Origin: Rhodococcus oryzae
Lineage (GTDB): Bacteria; Actinomycetota; Actinomycetes; Mycobacteriales; Mycobacteriaceae
Direction: 5' to 3'
Length of the DNA stretch: 64,000 nt
NCBI RefSeq assembly: GCF_005049235.1
Contig: NZ_SUMD01000001.1
Coordinates: forward strand, 372,001 to 436,000
This document shows, in pieces, positions 15,790 through 25,667 of the stretch; the first letter of the stretch is position 1; each line of letters starts with the position of its first letter. The translations under genes and the position numbers were made by a program. The notes under the pieces are model-generated. The model saw only the letters and a list, made by a program, of their open reading frames with translations. It did no database searches and was not told the DNA's origin.

Positions 15790-16695
15790 TTACTCACGGA
15801 CGTAGAGCCGCAGCGTGATGTAGGCGGTGATCGCGGCCATGCCGACACCGGTGAGCACCAGGAACGGCGACACCAGCAGCACGTCGCTGTTCGAGATCCG
15901 GGCGACGATGTTCGCGTCGTAGACGTCGGTGAGCACGTCGTCGATGAACAGGTTCTTCGCGGTGAACAATCCGGCGATCGCCAGCACGGCACCGATCAGC
16001 GCGGCGACCACGGCCTCCAAGAGGAACGGAAGCTGGGTGTACCAGCGGGTCGCGCCGACGAGCCGCATGATCCCGACCTCGGTGCGACGGGTGAACGCGG
16101 CGATCTGCACCATGTTCGCGATCAGCAGGATCGAGGCGATCGCCTGCACGATGGCGATCGCGAAGGCCGCGTTCCGGATTCCGTTCAGCACGCTGAACAA
16201 CCGCTCGACCAGATCACGCTGGTTGAGCACGCTCTGCACACCAGGTCGGGCACCGAACGAATCGTTGATCACCCCGAATCGCTCCGGGTCGCTGAGCTTG
16301 ATCTTGAACGAGGCGGGCAGCGAGTCCTCGCTCACCATCGACGCGAGCTCGGGCTGGTCCTTGAAAACCCGCTCCTTGGCGTCCGCCACCGCGTCCGCCC
16401 GGTTGAGGTACTGCACGGACACCACCGACGGGGTGCTCTCGAGATCACTGCGCAGGGCCGAGCAGATGTCCTGATTGCAGTCGGGGTCGGAGATGGACAC
16501 GTCGTCGGTGAGGAAGATCTGCACCTCGACCCGATCGAGGAAGATCTGCTGCGTCTTGCCCGCCATCTGGACGACGAGCAGTCCGCCACCGAACAGGGCG
16601 AGCGAGATCGCGGTCGTCAGGATCATCGCGATGGTCATCGTGATGTTGCGGCGCAGGCCTGTGAAAACCTCGCTGAAGATGAAGCTGGCGCGCAT
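15790..16695 (-). CDS. ftsX: Cell-division permease FtsX
   Basis: A 301-residue membrane protein with an N-terminal helix (ITMTIAMILTTAISLALFGGGLLVV), a ~150-residue extracytoplasmic domain beginning GKTQQIFLDRVEVQIFL with two Cys (CNQDIC), and three C-terminal helices. FtsEX at the divisome transmits ATP hydrolysis by FtsE to activate peptidoglycan hydrolases outside (RipC in mycobacteria). It lies 53 bases after ftsE, same operon. Confidence 0.96.
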   Translation of the reverse strand: MRASFIFSEVFTGLRRNITMTIAMILTTAISLALFGGGLLVVQMAGKTQQIFLDRVEVQIFLTDDVSISDPDCNQDICSALRSDLESTPSVVSVQYLNRADAVADAKERVFKDQPELASMVSEDSLPASFKIKLSDPERFGVINDSFGARPGVQSVLNQRDLVERLFSVLNGIRNAAFAIAIVQAIASILLIANMVQIAAFTRRTEVGIMRLVGATRWYTQLPFLLEAVVAALIGAVLAIAGLFTAKNLFIDDVLTDVYDANIVARISNSDVLLVSPFLVLTGVGMAAITAYITLRLYVRE

Positions 16696-16748
16696 CGGAA
16701 AGTCTTGTCCTTCGTATGTCGGGGTGAACGGCGAGGGGTCGGGGGTAC

Positions 16749-17438
16749 CTAACGCCCCACGCCGTAGACACCGCGGGCCTCGTCGCGCACCACGCGTCCG
16801 AGGTCGAGTTCGACCACCCGGCGCCGCATCGAGTCGACGATGTGGTGGTCATGGGTGGCCATCAGCACGGTGGTTCCGGTGCGGTTGATCCGTTCGAGCA
16901 GCAGCATGATGTCGCCGGTGGTGTCGGGGTCGAGGTTGCCGGTGGGCTCGTCGGCGAGCAGCACCAGCGGCCGGTTCACGAATGCCCGCGCGATGGCGAC
17001 GCGCTGCTGCTCACCGCCGGAGAGTTCGGTGGGCAGTCGGTCCGCCTTGCCGGACAGGCCGACCAGATCCAGCACCTCCGGAACGGTGCGATCGATCACG
17101 TTGCGCGGCTTGCCGATCACCTCGAGGGCGAAGGCCACGTTCTCGGTCACGGTCTTCTGCTGCAGCAGCCGGAAGTCCTGGAACACGCAGCCGATGCTCT
17201 GCCGCAGCTTCGGTACCCGGCGCGCGGACAGCCGGTTCACATGGAAGTCCCCGACCTTGATGTCGCCCGAGGTGGGGGTGTCCTCCTTGAGCAGCAGCCG
17301 CATGAAGGTGGACTTCCCGGACCCCGAAGGGCCGATCAGGAAGACGAACTCGCCCTTGTCCACCGAGACATTCACCTTGTCCAGTGCAGGCCTCGACGAG
17401 GTCTTGTAGGACTTGGACACATTCTCCACGCTGATCAC
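16749..17438 (-). CDS. ftsE: Cell-division ATP-binding protein FtsE
   Basis: A 229-residue ABC ATPase: Walker [10 protein letters not shown] (~36-44), Q-loop CVFQDFRLL, signature [14 protein letters not shown], Walker [14 protein letters not shown] and H-loop ATHDH. It sits on the cytoplasmic face of FtsX at the septum. Length and motifs are normal. It opens the ftsE-ftsX-smpB run; 65 bases separate it from the Pro-rich membrane protein upstream. Confidence 0.97.
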   Translation of the reverse strand: MISVENVSKSYKTSSRPALDKVNVSVDKGEFVFLIGPSGSGKSTFMRLLLKEDTPTSGDIKVGDFHVNRLSARRVPKLRQSIGCVFQDFRLLQQKTVTENVAFALEVIGKPRNVIDRTVPEVLDLVGLSGKADRLPTELSGGEQQRVAIARAFVNRPLVLLADEPTGNLDPDTTGDIMLLLERINRTGTTVLMATHDHHIVDSMRRRVVELDLGRVVRDEARGVYGVGR

Positions 17439-17503
17439 GGGGAGCCAGTTTAGCCGTTATCCGACGGTGACCTTGGGTTTCGACGGACCCGCAGGTCCAG
17501 GCC

Positions 17504-17944
17504 CTACGGGGTGGGTGTGGGCGGTGTGGTCGACGTCTCCGGGGTGGCCGTCACGACCCCCTCCGGCAGCTCCACGCCGGACGGGACGGGCAGCCACGGC
17601 GGCAGCACCACGGCGGGCGGCGGGGTGGTCGTGACCGGCTGTTGGGAGGTAGCCGAGGGCGTCGCACTGGTGGTGGTGCTGCTGCTGGGCGGCTGGGTGG
17701 ACGTGCTCGGCTCCGAGCGCTTCGGGGTCGGCGACCGGATCTCCGAGGGCGCCGGCGCCACGGGCCCGTATTCATCTGTTTTGGGCGGATCCGGATTGAG
17801 GTATCCGTGCAGCATCGCCGTGGCGACGAACGCCACGGAGAGCGCGACCGTGGAGGTCCTGGCGCGGCCGAGTGTCTTCGGCACCGACCAGCGCCGCTCG
17901 TGCTTGTCGGCCGGTTCCGTCTTCTTCGCGCGTTCGGCGGTCAT
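17504..17944 (-). CDS. Pro/Thr/Ser-rich single-pass membrane protein
   Basis: A 146-residue protein with a charged cytosolic N-terminus (AKKTEPADKHERRW), one membrane helix (TVALSVAFVATAMLHGYL) and a ~90-residue extracytoplasmic tail dominated by Pro, Ser and Thr, typical of a wall-spanning linker and possible O-mannosylation target. Its ATG overlaps the stop of mscS by 4 bases. The equivalent slot between ftsE and mscS in M. tuberculosis is also a Pro-rich protein (Rv3103c by my recollection). Function unknown; its place beside ftsEX suggests an envelope role. Confidence 0.75.
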   Translation of the reverse strand: MTAERAKKTEPADKHERRWSVPKTLGRARTSTVALSVAFVATAMLHGYLNPDPPKTDEYGPVAPAPSEIRSPTPKRSEPSTSTQPPSSSTTTSATPSATSQQPVTTTPPPAVVLPPWLPVPSGVELPEGVVTATPETSTTPPTPTP

Positions 17945-18831
17945 GCGTTGTCCCCGATCTGATCGGCCGCCAACTCCGGGCCCACCAGGATGCCCTCCCG
18001 GCGCAGCGCCTCGGCGACCCGCACCCGCAGCTCGCGCCCCACCTGGAACTGCTTGCCGGGCAGGGTGCGCGCGACCATCCGGATGTTGACGGTGTCCAGC
18101 TCGAGGCTCTCCACGCCCATCACCGACGGCTCGTCCAGGAGCAGCGGTTCGAGATCGACGTCCGCGAACGCCTCCCGGCCGACGCCGCGCAGCACATCGT
18201 TGACGTGGTTGATGTCCGCGGTGGCGGGAATCGGGACGTCGACCACGGCCCGCGCCCAGTCCTTGGACAGGTTGACGGCCTTGACGATCTGCCCGTTGGG
18301 CACGGTGATGACCTCGCCGTCGGAGGACCGCAGCCGCGTCACCCGCAGGGTCACGTCCTCGACCGTCCCGTAGGCGTCCTCCGACGAACCGGTGATGGCG
18401 ATCCGCGCGACGTCACCGAAGCCGTACTGCCGCTCGGCGATGATGAAGAAGCCGGCCAGGATGTCCTGCACCACACGCTGCGCGCCGAAACCGAGCGCGG
18501 CACCGAGCACGGTCGCGGGCGCGACCAGGCTCGCCACCGAGAAGCCGAGGCGTTGCAGCACCTCGATGGTGACCAGGGTGTAGACGATGATGATGAGCAC
18601 CCAGGTGATCACCTGCGCCAGGGCGTGCCGGTGCTTGGTCGCCTCCGAACGGACCAGCGCGTCGCCCTGGTGGTAGTTCAGGTCGATCCGGTCGGTGACC
18701 TTGTTCCCCAACCAGGAGAGGAACCGCCCGACCAGCAGCCCGCCGATGACATAGAGCACGATCTCCAGGCCGCTGGACTTCAGCCAAACTTCGAATCCGG
18801 TATCCGGGACCAGTTTGAACGCCGTGAACAC
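17941..18831 (-). CDS. Small-conductance mechanosensitive channel (MscS family)
   Basis: A 296-residue MscS-type channel protecting against hypo-osmotic shock. It shows helix 1 (LEIVLYVIGGLLVGRF), helix 2 (VITWVLIIIVYTLVTIEVL), the pore helix SVASLVAPATVLGAALGFGAQRVVQDILAGFFII, then the cytosolic beta domain (GTVEDVTLRVTRLRSSDGEVITVPNGQIV). Start is GTG 18831, 4 bases after the prfB stop, so it is co-transcribed with prfB. Confidence 0.92.
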   Translation of the reverse strand: MFTAFKLVPDTGFEVWLKSSGLEIVLYVIGGLLVGRFLSWLGNKVTDRIDLNYHQGDALVRSEATKHRHALAQVITWVLIIIVYTLVTIEVLQRLGFSVASLVAPATVLGAALGFGAQRVVQDILAGFFIIAERQYGFGDVARIAITGSSEDAYGTVEDVTLRVTRLRSSDGEVITVPNGQIVKAVNLSKDWARAVVDVPIPATADINHVNDVLRGVGREAFADVDLEPLLLDEPSVMGVESLELDTVNIRMVARTLPGKQFQVGRELRVRVAEALRREGILVGPELAADQIGDNA

Positions 18832-18835
18832 CGGC

Positions 18836-19939
18836 TCAGACCTGCTCCGCGCTCATCCGCCAGCGGATGCCGGATTCGAGGAAGCCGTCGATGTCGCCGT
18901 CGAGCACCGCGGACGGGTTGTTGACCTCGTACTCGGTGCGCAGGTCCTTGACCATCTGATAGGGGTGCAGCACGTAGGAACGCATCTGGTTGCCCCAGGA
19001 GCTGCCGCCGTCGCCCTTGAGCGCGTCCATCTCGGCCCGCTCCTCGCGGCGCTTGACCTCGAGCAGCTTGGCCTGCAGCACCCGCATGGCCGAGACCTTG
19101 TTCTGCAGCTGCGACTTCTCGTTCTGACAGGTCACCACGATGCCGGTGGGGATGTGCGTCAGCCGCACCGCGGAGTCGGTGGTGTTGACCGACTGGCCGC
19201 CGGGGCCGGACGAGCGGTAGACGTCGACGCGGACGTCGTTCTCGTTGACCTCGATGTGGTCGGTGGTCTCGACCACCGGCAGCACCTCGACCTCGGCGAA
19301 GGAGGTCTGCCTGCGGCCCTGGTTGTCGAACGGGCTGATCCGCACCAGGCGGTGGGTGCCCATCTCCACGGAGAGGGTTCCGTACGTGTAGGGCGCCTTC
19401 ACCGCGAAGGTCGCACTCTTGATACCGGCCTCTTCGGCGTAGGAGACGTCGTAGACCTCGACGCCGTAGCCGTGCTTCTCGGCCCAGCGGATGTACATGC
19501 GCATCAGCATCTCGGCCCAGTCCGCGGCGTCGATGCCGCCCGCGCCGGACCGGATGTTGACCAGCGCGTCACGCTCGTCGTACTCACCCGAGAGCATGGT
19601 CTTGACTTCCATCGCCGCGATGTCCTCGCGCAGCGACGCACGCTCGGCGTCCGCATCGGCGACGGCGTCGGCACCCTCGTCCTCGGCCAGCTCATAGAGC
19701 ACCGGCATGTCGTCGAGGCGTCCGCGCAGGCCCTCGACCCGGCGCAGCTCGGACTGCGCATGGGAGAGCTGGCTGGTCACCTGCTGGGCGTGCTCCTGGT
19801 TGTTCCACAACTCCGGATCTGCCGCCTGGTGCTCGAGTTCATCGATGCGCCGGCGCAGCTCCTCGACGTCCAGCACCCGCTCGACGGTGGTGAGGGTGGT
19901 GTTGAGCTCGGCCAGGTCTGCGGAAACGTCGGGATGCAC
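18836..19939 (-). CDS. prfB: Peptide chain release factor 2
   Basis: A 367-residue class I release factor decoding UGA and UAA. The catalytic GGQ lies in [18 protein letters not shown]. The usual prfB +1 programmed frameshift (in-frame UGA near codon 25) is absent: the frame runs uninterrupted from the start through [20 protein letters not shown], as is usual in actinobacteria. Start taken as GTG 19939 (VHPDVSADL); a TTG three codons upstream is possible. It heads the prfB-mscS-(Pro-rich)-ftsE-ftsX-smpB series. Confidence 0.96.
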   Translation of the reverse strand: MHPDVSADLAELNTTLTTVERVLDVEELRRRIDELEHQAADPELWNNQEHAQQVTSQLSHAQSELRRVEGLRGRLDDMPVLYELAEDEGADAVADADAERASLREDIAAMEVKTMLSGEYDERDALVNIRSGAGGIDAADWAEMLMRMYIRWAEKHGYGVEVYDVSYAEEAGIKSATFAVKAPYTYGTLSVEMGTHRLVRISPFDNQGRRQTSFAEVEVLPVVETTDHIEVNENDVRVDVYRSSGPGGQSVNTTDSAVRLTHIPTGIVVTCQNEKSQLQNKVSAMRVLQAKLLEVKRREERAEMDALKGDGGSSWGNQMRSYVLHPYQMVKDLRTEYEVNNPSAVLDGDIDGFLESGIRWRMSAEQV

Positions 19940-19988
19940 AAGAATCAAGGTTACCGGTGCCCGCAGGGGACTGCCGCCGCGGTCGCCC

Positions 19989-21017
19989 TCAGGTGACCGC
20001 GCCGGGCCAGCCCGGCGACGCGACGACCACTGGGCCGGGCCGGCCGTCGACGCGGAACTCCGCCGTCCGGATCACCGCGTTCCGCCGGAAGTCGAGCGCA
20101 TGGATCCGGACCGTCGGGCCGTCCACCTCGATCCGCAGGCCCTGGTTCTCCTGCCGGTCGAGGGGCGCCTCGCCGCCGCGGCCGTCCGGGCCGAAGCCGG
20201 TCTGCACGGCGCCGGTGTTGACCGCCGCGAACCCGTCCGGGTGCCCGCCCGGCGCGGTCCGCCTGGTCAGCCAGTCCTCGCGATAGAGGCTCCAATGGGT
20301 GTGTCCGCTCAGCAGCAGCGCGTTGGGGAACCCGGCCAGCAGGGCCAGCAGCTCGTCGGATTCCGCATAGTCACTGCTGTAGATCCTCGGGGCCTGGGTG
20401 AGCGGATCGGTGAAGGTCCCCGACACCGTGCCCGGCAGCGCGTGATGGCTCATCACCAGCACCGGGCGCTGCCGCGGGCACTCCTCGAGCGTGTCCCGCA
20501 GCCAGTCCAGCTGGGTGCGGCCGAGGATCACGCAGTGTCCGCCCGCCTCGCTGCCGTCCGTGGTGCCGAGCCGGATCACCGGCACCCCGCCGACCTCGTG
20601 CGCGGAGAACAGTCCCGGCATCGCCGAGTGCCGCAGGAACCGCTCGACCGACACCTCGCTCGATTCACCGTTGTAGAACTCGTGGTTGCCGATCGTGTAA
20701 AGCGCGTCCGGATGCTCGCCGAGGCGCAACCGGTCGAACAGTTCCTCGTACTCGTGCTCGCGGCCGTTCGGGGTGAGATCACCGTTGACGAGTAGCGCGT
20801 CCGCCCGGCCGAACGCCTCGAGTCCGTCGAGCGCACGGTCGAGGTCGGCGAGGTCGCCCTGGATGTCGGAGATCACGTCGAACCAGACGGCCGTCGAGGG
20901 CTTCTGCCTCGGCGGGGCAGCCGTGCCCGGCGTGTGCGCGGTCATACCGACGAATTCTGCCGCGGCCAGACCCGCCAGCGCGCCACCTCCGAGGAGAACA
21001 CTGCGCCGCGTCAGCAT
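19989..21017 (-). CDS. Tat-exported calcineurin-like metallophosphoesterase
   Basis: A 342-residue exported phosphoesterase. ATG 21017 is chosen because it begins a twin-arginine signal ([19 protein letters not shown]). Metallophosphoesterase motifs are [14 protein letters not shown] (D-x-x), VNGDLTPNG (GD), GNHEFYNG (GNH), VMSHHALP and SGHTHWSLY (GHxH). Cofactor-loaded enzymes commonly use Tat. Substrate unknown; relatives act on nucleotides, phospholipids or phosphodiesters. It is divergent from hisN, with ~106 bases between the starts. Confidence 0.85.
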   Translation of the reverse strand: MLTRRSVLLGGGALAGLAAAEFVGMTAHTPGTAAPPRQKPSTAVWFDVISDIQGDLADLDRALDGLEAFGRADALLVNGDLTPNGREHEYEELFDRLRLGEHPDALYTIGNHEFYNGESSEVSVERFLRHSAMPGLFSAHEVGGVPVIRLGTTDGSEAGGHCVILGRTQLDWLRDTLEECPRQRPVLVMSHHALPGTVSGTFTDPLTQAPRIYSSDYAESDELLALLAGFPNALLLSGHTHWSLYREDWLTRRTAPGGHPDGFAAVNTGAVQTGFGPDGRGGEAPLDRQENQGLRIEVDGPTVRIHALDFRRNAVIRTAEFRVDGRPGPVVVASPGWPGAVT

Positions 21018-21123
21018 CACGATCCCGATCGTCGCAGTCACGGCGAAACGGCCGCCCGCCTCGCGCTGAATGCGCGGTGAATCGCCGAGGAAGTCCGGAC
21101 CCGGGTCGAGTACCGTCTTCGCC

Positions 21124-21897
21124 GTGACCGATCTCGAACTCGCACTGCGCATCGCCGATGAGGCCGACACCATCACCATGGCCCGCTTCGGCGCGCTCGA
21201 TCTGAAGGTCGACGACAAGCCCGACCTCACCCCGGTCTCGGACGCGGACCTCGCGGTCGAGCGGGCGGTTCGGGCGGTGCTCGCGGCGGAGCGGCCCGAC
21301 GACGCGGTCCTCGGCGAGGAGTTCGGCGGCGATGCGACGTTCGAGGGCAGGCAGTGGGTGGTCGACCCGATCGACGGCACCAAGAACTTCGTCCGCGGCG
21401 TACCGGTGTGGGCCACGCTGATCGCGCTGCTGCAGGACGGGATTCCCGTCGTCGGCGTCATCAGCGCACCGGCATTGAAGCGCCGCTGGTGGGCCGCCGA
21501 GGGTGCGGGCGCGCACGCGTCATTCGATGGCGGCGAGCCCACCCGGATCTCGGCGTCCGCGGTGGACCGGTTGGAGTCGGCGAGCCTGAGCTTCGCGAGC
21601 CTGAGCGGCTGGCGTGACCGCGGGATCCGCGACCAGTTCATCGCGCTCACCGACGAGGTGTGGCGGGTCCGCGGCTACGGCGACTTCTACTCCTACTGCC
21701 TCCTGGCCGAGGGCGCGCTCGAGATCGCCGCCGAACCCGAGGTCTCGCTGTGGGACCTGGCGCCGTTGGACATCCTGGTGCGCGAGGCAGGCGGACGCTT
21801 CACCGCCCTCGACGGCAGCGCTGGCCCGCACGGCGGCAGCGCGGTGGCGAGCAACGGTCTGCTGCATGATGCGGTGTTGGGGCGGCTGGGAATGTAG
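21124..21897 (+). CDS. hisN: Histidinol-phosphatase / inositol monophosphatase family
   Basis: A 257-residue Mg2+-dependent phosphatase. Motifs: LGEEFGGD (metal Glu), [15 protein letters not shown] (the DPIDGT metal site) and [26 protein letters not shown] and [12 protein letters not shown] are typical of HisN, the eighth step of histidine synthesis in actinobacteria; it is the counterpart of mycobacterial Rv3137. Start is GTG 21124 ([11 protein letters not shown]). Specificity for histidinol phosphate over inositol phosphate is inferred from motifs and synteny. Confidence 0.88.
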   Translation: MTDLELALRIADEADTITMARFGALDLKVDDKPDLTPVSDADLAVERAVRAVLAAERPDDAVLGEEFGGDATFEGRQWVVDPIDGTKNFVRGVPVWATLIALLQDGIPVVGVISAPALKRRWWAAEGAGAHASFDGGEPTRISASAVDRLESASLSFASLSGWRDRGIRDQFIALTDEVWRVRGYGDFYSYCLLAEGALEIAAEPEVSLWDLAPLDILVREAGGRFTALDGSAGPHGGSAVASNGLLHDAVLGRLGM

Positions 21898-21916
21898 CAG
21901 TCGAACACTGCGTAGC

Positions 21917-22282
21917 TCAGGGTCCGCCCGAGAGCGAGTAGGCGATGTATCGATCGCCCCACTTCAGGAAGGCGCTCGTCGTGGCCTCACCGCGGACTTC
22001 ATCGTTCTGCCACTGATAGATGCCGTGCACGGATGGCAAGAAGCCCGCTCGCTCCAGCGTCCAGGTCCCGGTGTGCGTGGGACCGTACCGCTGATCCAGT
22101 TCCTCGCGACTGAACTCGGCGTTGCCCAGAAGGTAGGTCCTGCCGAGTGACTCAATGCTCTCCGGCGGAGTGAAGACGTTGACACTGCGGTAGACAAGCA
22201 TTGTGTAGAGCAGACCCGCCCCGAAGATCGCCGTGAGCGTCAGGGCCCCTACGCGCAGCGCTCGACGAGCTGGGAATGGCAT
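21917..22282 (-). CDS. Hypothetical membrane-anchored protein
   Basis: A 121-residue protein with a short basic N-terminus (PFPARRALR), one membrane helix (ALTLTAIFGAGLLYTMLVYRSV) and an ~85-residue extracytoplasmic domain rich in aromatic residues (GTWTLERAGFLPSVHGIYQWQND; FLKWGDRYIAYSL). I recognise no family. Base composition is slightly less GC-extreme than its neighbours. It is convergent with hisN. Confidence 0.6.
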   Translation of the reverse strand: MPFPARRALRVGALTLTAIFGAGLLYTMLVYRSVNVFTPPESIESLGRTYLLGNAEFSREELDQRYGPTHTGTWTLERAGFLPSVHGIYQWQNDEVRGEATTSAFLKWGDRYIAYSLSGGP

Positions 22283-22377
22283 GGCTCACAGTACAACCCG
22301 TAGGTCAGGCTGGATGGTCGCACTCACAACTGCGCAGACCCATCCGATTGGGGGCAAAGCGGCGCTATGGTTCGACG

Positions 22378-23172
22378 ATGCGTCATGCGATCTACGTGCC
22401 GCTCTTCGGCGCACTGGCTGACCCGCACGCGATCACCGACATTGCACAGGCCGCCGAAGAATCGGGCTGGGATGGGCTCTTCGTTTGGGATCATGTCCTG
22501 AGTCCCATTTCGGGCGAGTGGGACATCGCGGATCCCTGGGTGGTGTTGGCCGCTGCGGCGACGGTGACCAGCCGGATCAAGTTGGGGCCGATGGTGACAC
22601 CACTGCCACGACGGCGGGTCATCAAACTGGCACGAGAGACGGTGACCCTCGACCACCTGAGTCGTGGTCGCCTGATCGTGGGTTTGGGCACAGGCAGCGA
22701 TGCCGGACGGGAGTACTCGGCCTTCGGTGATGTCGCCGATCCTCGTCAGCGTGGCCGAGCGCTCGATGAAGGCGCCGAAGTTCTGGCCGCATTGTGGGCC
22801 GGCGAGACCGTCACCCACCGTGGGCTCCTGGTGGCCGAAGAGGTGCACATCCTCCCCCGGCCGGTCCAGCAGCCACGGATTCCGCTGTGGTTCGGCACCG
22901 AGCGCACTTCGGGCCGCCCGATAGAGCGAGCCGCACGATACGACGGAATCTTCCCACTCGAAATAGATGCGGCAGGGGTTGCGCGCATCGTGGAGAGAAT
23001 CGAGACCGTGCGTGGTTCGTCTGGGGCGTTCGATATCGCAGTGGTAGCTCGTCCTGGCGTCGACCTCGAGGCCCTCAGCAGGGCCGGCGCCACATGGGCG
23101 ATGCACGCCTTTTGGCCAGGACATACCCCGGAACAGGTGCTGCGAGTGATAGATCGAGGCACCCCCGACTGA
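22378..23172 (+). CDS. LLM-class flavin-dependent oxidoreductase
   Basis: A 264-residue luciferase-like monooxygenase-fold protein. ATG 22378 begins RHAIYVPLFGALADPH. Family features: EESGWDGLFVWDHV, AAATVTSRIKLGPMVTPLPRRR, LARETVTLDHLSRGRLIVGLGTG and RPVQQPRIPLWFG. It could use FMN or F420; actinobacterial members are often F420-dependent. Substrate unknown. Monocistronic, between the hypothetical membrane protein and the DUF222 gene. Confidence 0.88.
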   Translation: MRHAIYVPLFGALADPHAITDIAQAAEESGWDGLFVWDHVLSPISGEWDIADPWVVLAAAATVTSRIKLGPMVTPLPRRRVIKLARETVTLDHLSRGRLIVGLGTGSDAGREYSAFGDVADPRQRGRALDEGAEVLAALWAGETVTHRGLLVAEEVHILPRPVQQPRIPLWFGTERTSGRPIERAARYDGIFPLEIDAAGVARIVERIETVRGSSGAFDIAVVARPGVDLEALSRAGATWAMHAFWPGHTPEQVLRVIDRGTPD

Positions 23173-23219
23173 ATCCCCTCGGAATCATCTTGTCGGTGGT
23201 CCCACGTAGACTCGTACAC

Positions 23220-25157
23220 ATGTTCGATACCGGGGGGTTTCGGGGTGGCGCAGGTGAGGGCGCCCGCGGCGTCGAGCGCCCTGTGGATTTCGAGGACGGT
23301 GCGGCCGCGTTGTCGGCGTTGCGCGAGTACGGGCGGGCGGAGAACATCGCCGCCGCGCACAAGGTGCTCACGGCGGCGGCGTTTGCGCGGCGGCAGTTCG
23401 CGCACGAGGTGGATTTGTTCGGGGAGGAGTTCGCCTATCGGGCGGGTCGGTCGGCGGAGATGGAGACCTCGCTCGCTCTCGGGGTGAGTGCGTTCACCGC
23501 GGAACGGTATGTGGCGGTGGGCAATGCGTTGGATCTGCGGTTGCCGTTGATTCGTGCGGTGTTCGTGTCGGGGCGGGTGGACTTTCCGCGGGTGTTCGCG
23601 ATCGTCGACGCGACCGCGGAGATCTCCGACGCGACACTCGCCCTCATGGAGGGCCACCTCGCGGACGCCGCGCTGTATCTGACGCCGAAGAAGTTGGTGG
23701 CGGAGGTGATGCGGGAGCTGATCCGCATCAACCCCGCCGAGGCGGAGGAACTGCGGAAGCGAAAAGAACGACATAGCCGTCGGGTGTCGGTGACGGCGGA
23801 CCTGCACGGCATGGCCCAGGTGTACGCCACCCTCACGGCCGCCGAGGGTCGGACCCTCGACAGTCTCATTCTGGAGATAGCCGGCACCGTCTGTCGCGAG
23901 GACCCGCGCACGGTCGACAACCTGCGCACCGATGCGTTCATGGCACTGGTGCACGGCGAGACCTACCTCCATTGCCAGTGCGGGCGGGACGACTGCCCGA
24001 CCGCGCTCCTACCGCGACCCGAGCGGCCGAAACCCGAGGTACACATCCACATCGACCTGGAGAGCCTGCTTCGGCTGGCGGATCGCCCCGGACATCTGGA
24101 GGGGCACGGGCCGATCGATCCGGAGTTGGCGCGGTTGCTCGCCGGGGATGCGACGTGGCAGGCGGTGATCACCGACGCAAGACGAATCCAGGCTGAGCGA
24201 AGTGCAGCTGGCGGCGATGAGGGCGAGAACGGCAGCGACGTCGAGTCGGAGAGCAACGAGCCACAACATCAACCATGGGTAGGCGGTGAACCGCCCGACC
24301 GTGTGCCCGACTGCCCACCACGAGAAACGAAGGGCGACAGCGGTTCAGGGGACAGCTCTGCCTCATCCCCACCGCCCGGAGTTCCGGCCCGCTATCGACT
24401 GCGCCGCCGCCGCGCTGGGCAACTACCGCCGCAGCAAGATGCGCCCCCACGATCGGATGCCGGCCCACGAGAGCCGCGGATCACCGACATCCTCGACGCG
24501 ATCACGGCGAACCCGGCCCTGCTCGACGGCCAACACCCCGACGGGCACGGCGGATACGCCCACCCACCCCGCGGCGCCCTGACCTACCGGCCCAGCAACG
24601 CCGTCCGCACGGCGGTCTTCGACAAATACGACACCTGCACCTTCCCCGGCTGCACCGTCAAGGCCCGGGACTGCCAGTTCGACCACATCGTCGAATTCGA
24701 CCCCGACAACCCCTACGCGGGCGGCTGGACCATCGAGAGCAACGGCGAACCCGCCTGCATCTGGCACCACCAGGCCAAGACCGATCGCCTCTTCCGCGTC
24801 GTCCGCCTCGACGGCGACGTGATCGCCTGGGTCGGCGCGCACGGCGCAATCGGAGTCACCCTGCCGCTACCGGTCGCACAACGCCCAAGCGCCCGTACCA
24901 AGAAACCCGCGGCTCGGCCAACCTCAAGGCCGCCACTTGCACCCCCGCCGCCGCCCGAACCACCCGACCTCGGAATCTACGAACCGACCTGGTGGGAAAC
25001 ACACATGCACCCCACCGACCTACCCCCGACGCTCCCAGAGCTCGCCACCATCACCGACCCGGCCCACCTCGCACGCTGCGCACAACTGCGCGCCCACCAC
25101 GCCGAACACCTCGCGATCCTGGGCGAACGTCTCCGATACCAACCCCCGCCGTTCTAG
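23220..25157 (+). CDS. DUF222 / HNH endonuclease domain protein (13E12 repeat family)
   Basis: A 645-residue protein of the large actinobacterial 13E12/DUF222 family. The N-terminal ~300 residues are the helical DUF222 region (ALSALREYGRAENIAAAHKVL; LTPKKLVAEVMRELIRINP). A charged low-complexity linker (~325-400) follows, then an HNH nuclease module: TCTFPGCTVKARDCQFDHIVEF ... IESNGEPACIWHHQAKT, with Cys pairs and catalytic His. The last ~90 residues are Pro-rich. ATG 23220 is preferred to longer in-frame starts that overlap the LLM gene. These repeats are multicopy in many genomes and may move, but no mobility gene is adjacent. Its TAG shares CTAG with the DUF1304 gene. Confidence 0.85.
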   Translation: MFDTGGFRGGAGEGARGVERPVDFEDGAAALSALREYGRAENIAAAHKVLTAAAFARRQFAHEVDLFGEEFAYRAGRSAEMETSLALGVSAFTAERYVAVGNALDLRLPLIRAVFVSGRVDFPRVFAIVDATAEISDATLALMEGHLADAALYLTPKKLVAEVMRELIRINPAEAEELRKRKERHSRRVSVTADLHGMAQVYATLTAAEGRTLDSLILEIAGTVCREDPRTVDNLRTDAFMALVHGETYLHCQCGRDDCPTALLPRPERPKPEVHIHIDLESLLRLADRPGHLEGHGPIDPELARLLAGDATWQAVITDARRIQAERSAAGGDEGENGSDVESESNEPQHQPWVGGEPPDRVPDCPPRETKGDSGSGDSSASSPPPGVPARYRLRRRRAGQLPPQQDAPPRSDAGPREPRITDILDAITANPALLDGQHPDGHGGYAHPPRGALTYRPSNAVRTAVFDKYDTCTFPGCTVKARDCQFDHIVEFDPDNPYAGGWTIESNGEPACIWHHQAKTDRLFRVVRLDGDVIAWVGAHGAIGVTLPLPVAQRPSARTKKPAARPTSRPPLAPPPPPEPPDLGIYEPTWWETHMHPTDLPPTLPELATITDPAHLARCAQLRAHHAEHLAILGERLRYQPPPF

Positions 25158-25522
25158 AACACGGCCGCGGTGATCAGCGCGAGCAGCGGGGTGATCCCCT
25201 GAACCACCGCAGGCCGCAGGTACTTTGCGCCCGTCGATGCGAGGACCACCGCGGCACCGATGATGCTCACGCAGCAGAAGACGACGATGGCATGCCCGGC
25301 GTCACCCCCGATGATCAGGCCGACCACGATGCCGATCGCGAGGAAGAGGTTGTAGAAACCCTGGTTGTACGCCAACGGACGGGCGACATCCGCGTCCCGC
25401 TGGCTGGTCAGGCCGAAGCGTTTCCAGACCTCCGGGCGCGTCCACCACACGCTCTCCATGGCAAAGATCACGACGTGTAGCGCAGCAGCGAGACCAGCGA
25501 ATATCTGGGCGATGACCGGCAT
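25154..25522 (-). CDS. DUF1304 family membrane protein
   Basis: A 122-residue protein with four predicted helices, matching DUF1304: HVVIFAMESVWWTRPEVWKRFGL, then YNQGFYNLFLAIGI and the C-terminal helices. The conserved ESVWW and NQGFYN motifs identify the family; function unknown. ATG 25522 is preferred to an upstream ATG because it begins directly at the first helix. Convergent with the DUF222 gene. Confidence 0.85.
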   Translation of the reverse strand: MPVIAQIFAGLAAALHVVIFAMESVWWTRPEVWKRFGLTSQRDADVARPLAYNQGFYNLFLAIGIVVGLIIGGDAGHAIVVFCCVSIIGAAVVLASTGAKYLRPAVVQGITPLLALITAAVF

Positions 25523-25667
25523 GACAGAACGATGCCACACCGGCACCGGCGTCGCGCGCTAACACAGCACGACTGCCCTGACAAGGCCCGCAGGGAGGAG
25601 CCGAATCGCCGGAACACCGGCCTACGGACGGGCGGCACGCGCTCCACCGCCCCGAAGACTCGAAGGC

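Noticed and set aside
18836-19939. Possible programmed +1 frameshift in prfB
   Set aside because: The reading frame is continuous through the usual frameshift position with no in-frame UGA, so no recoding is needed.
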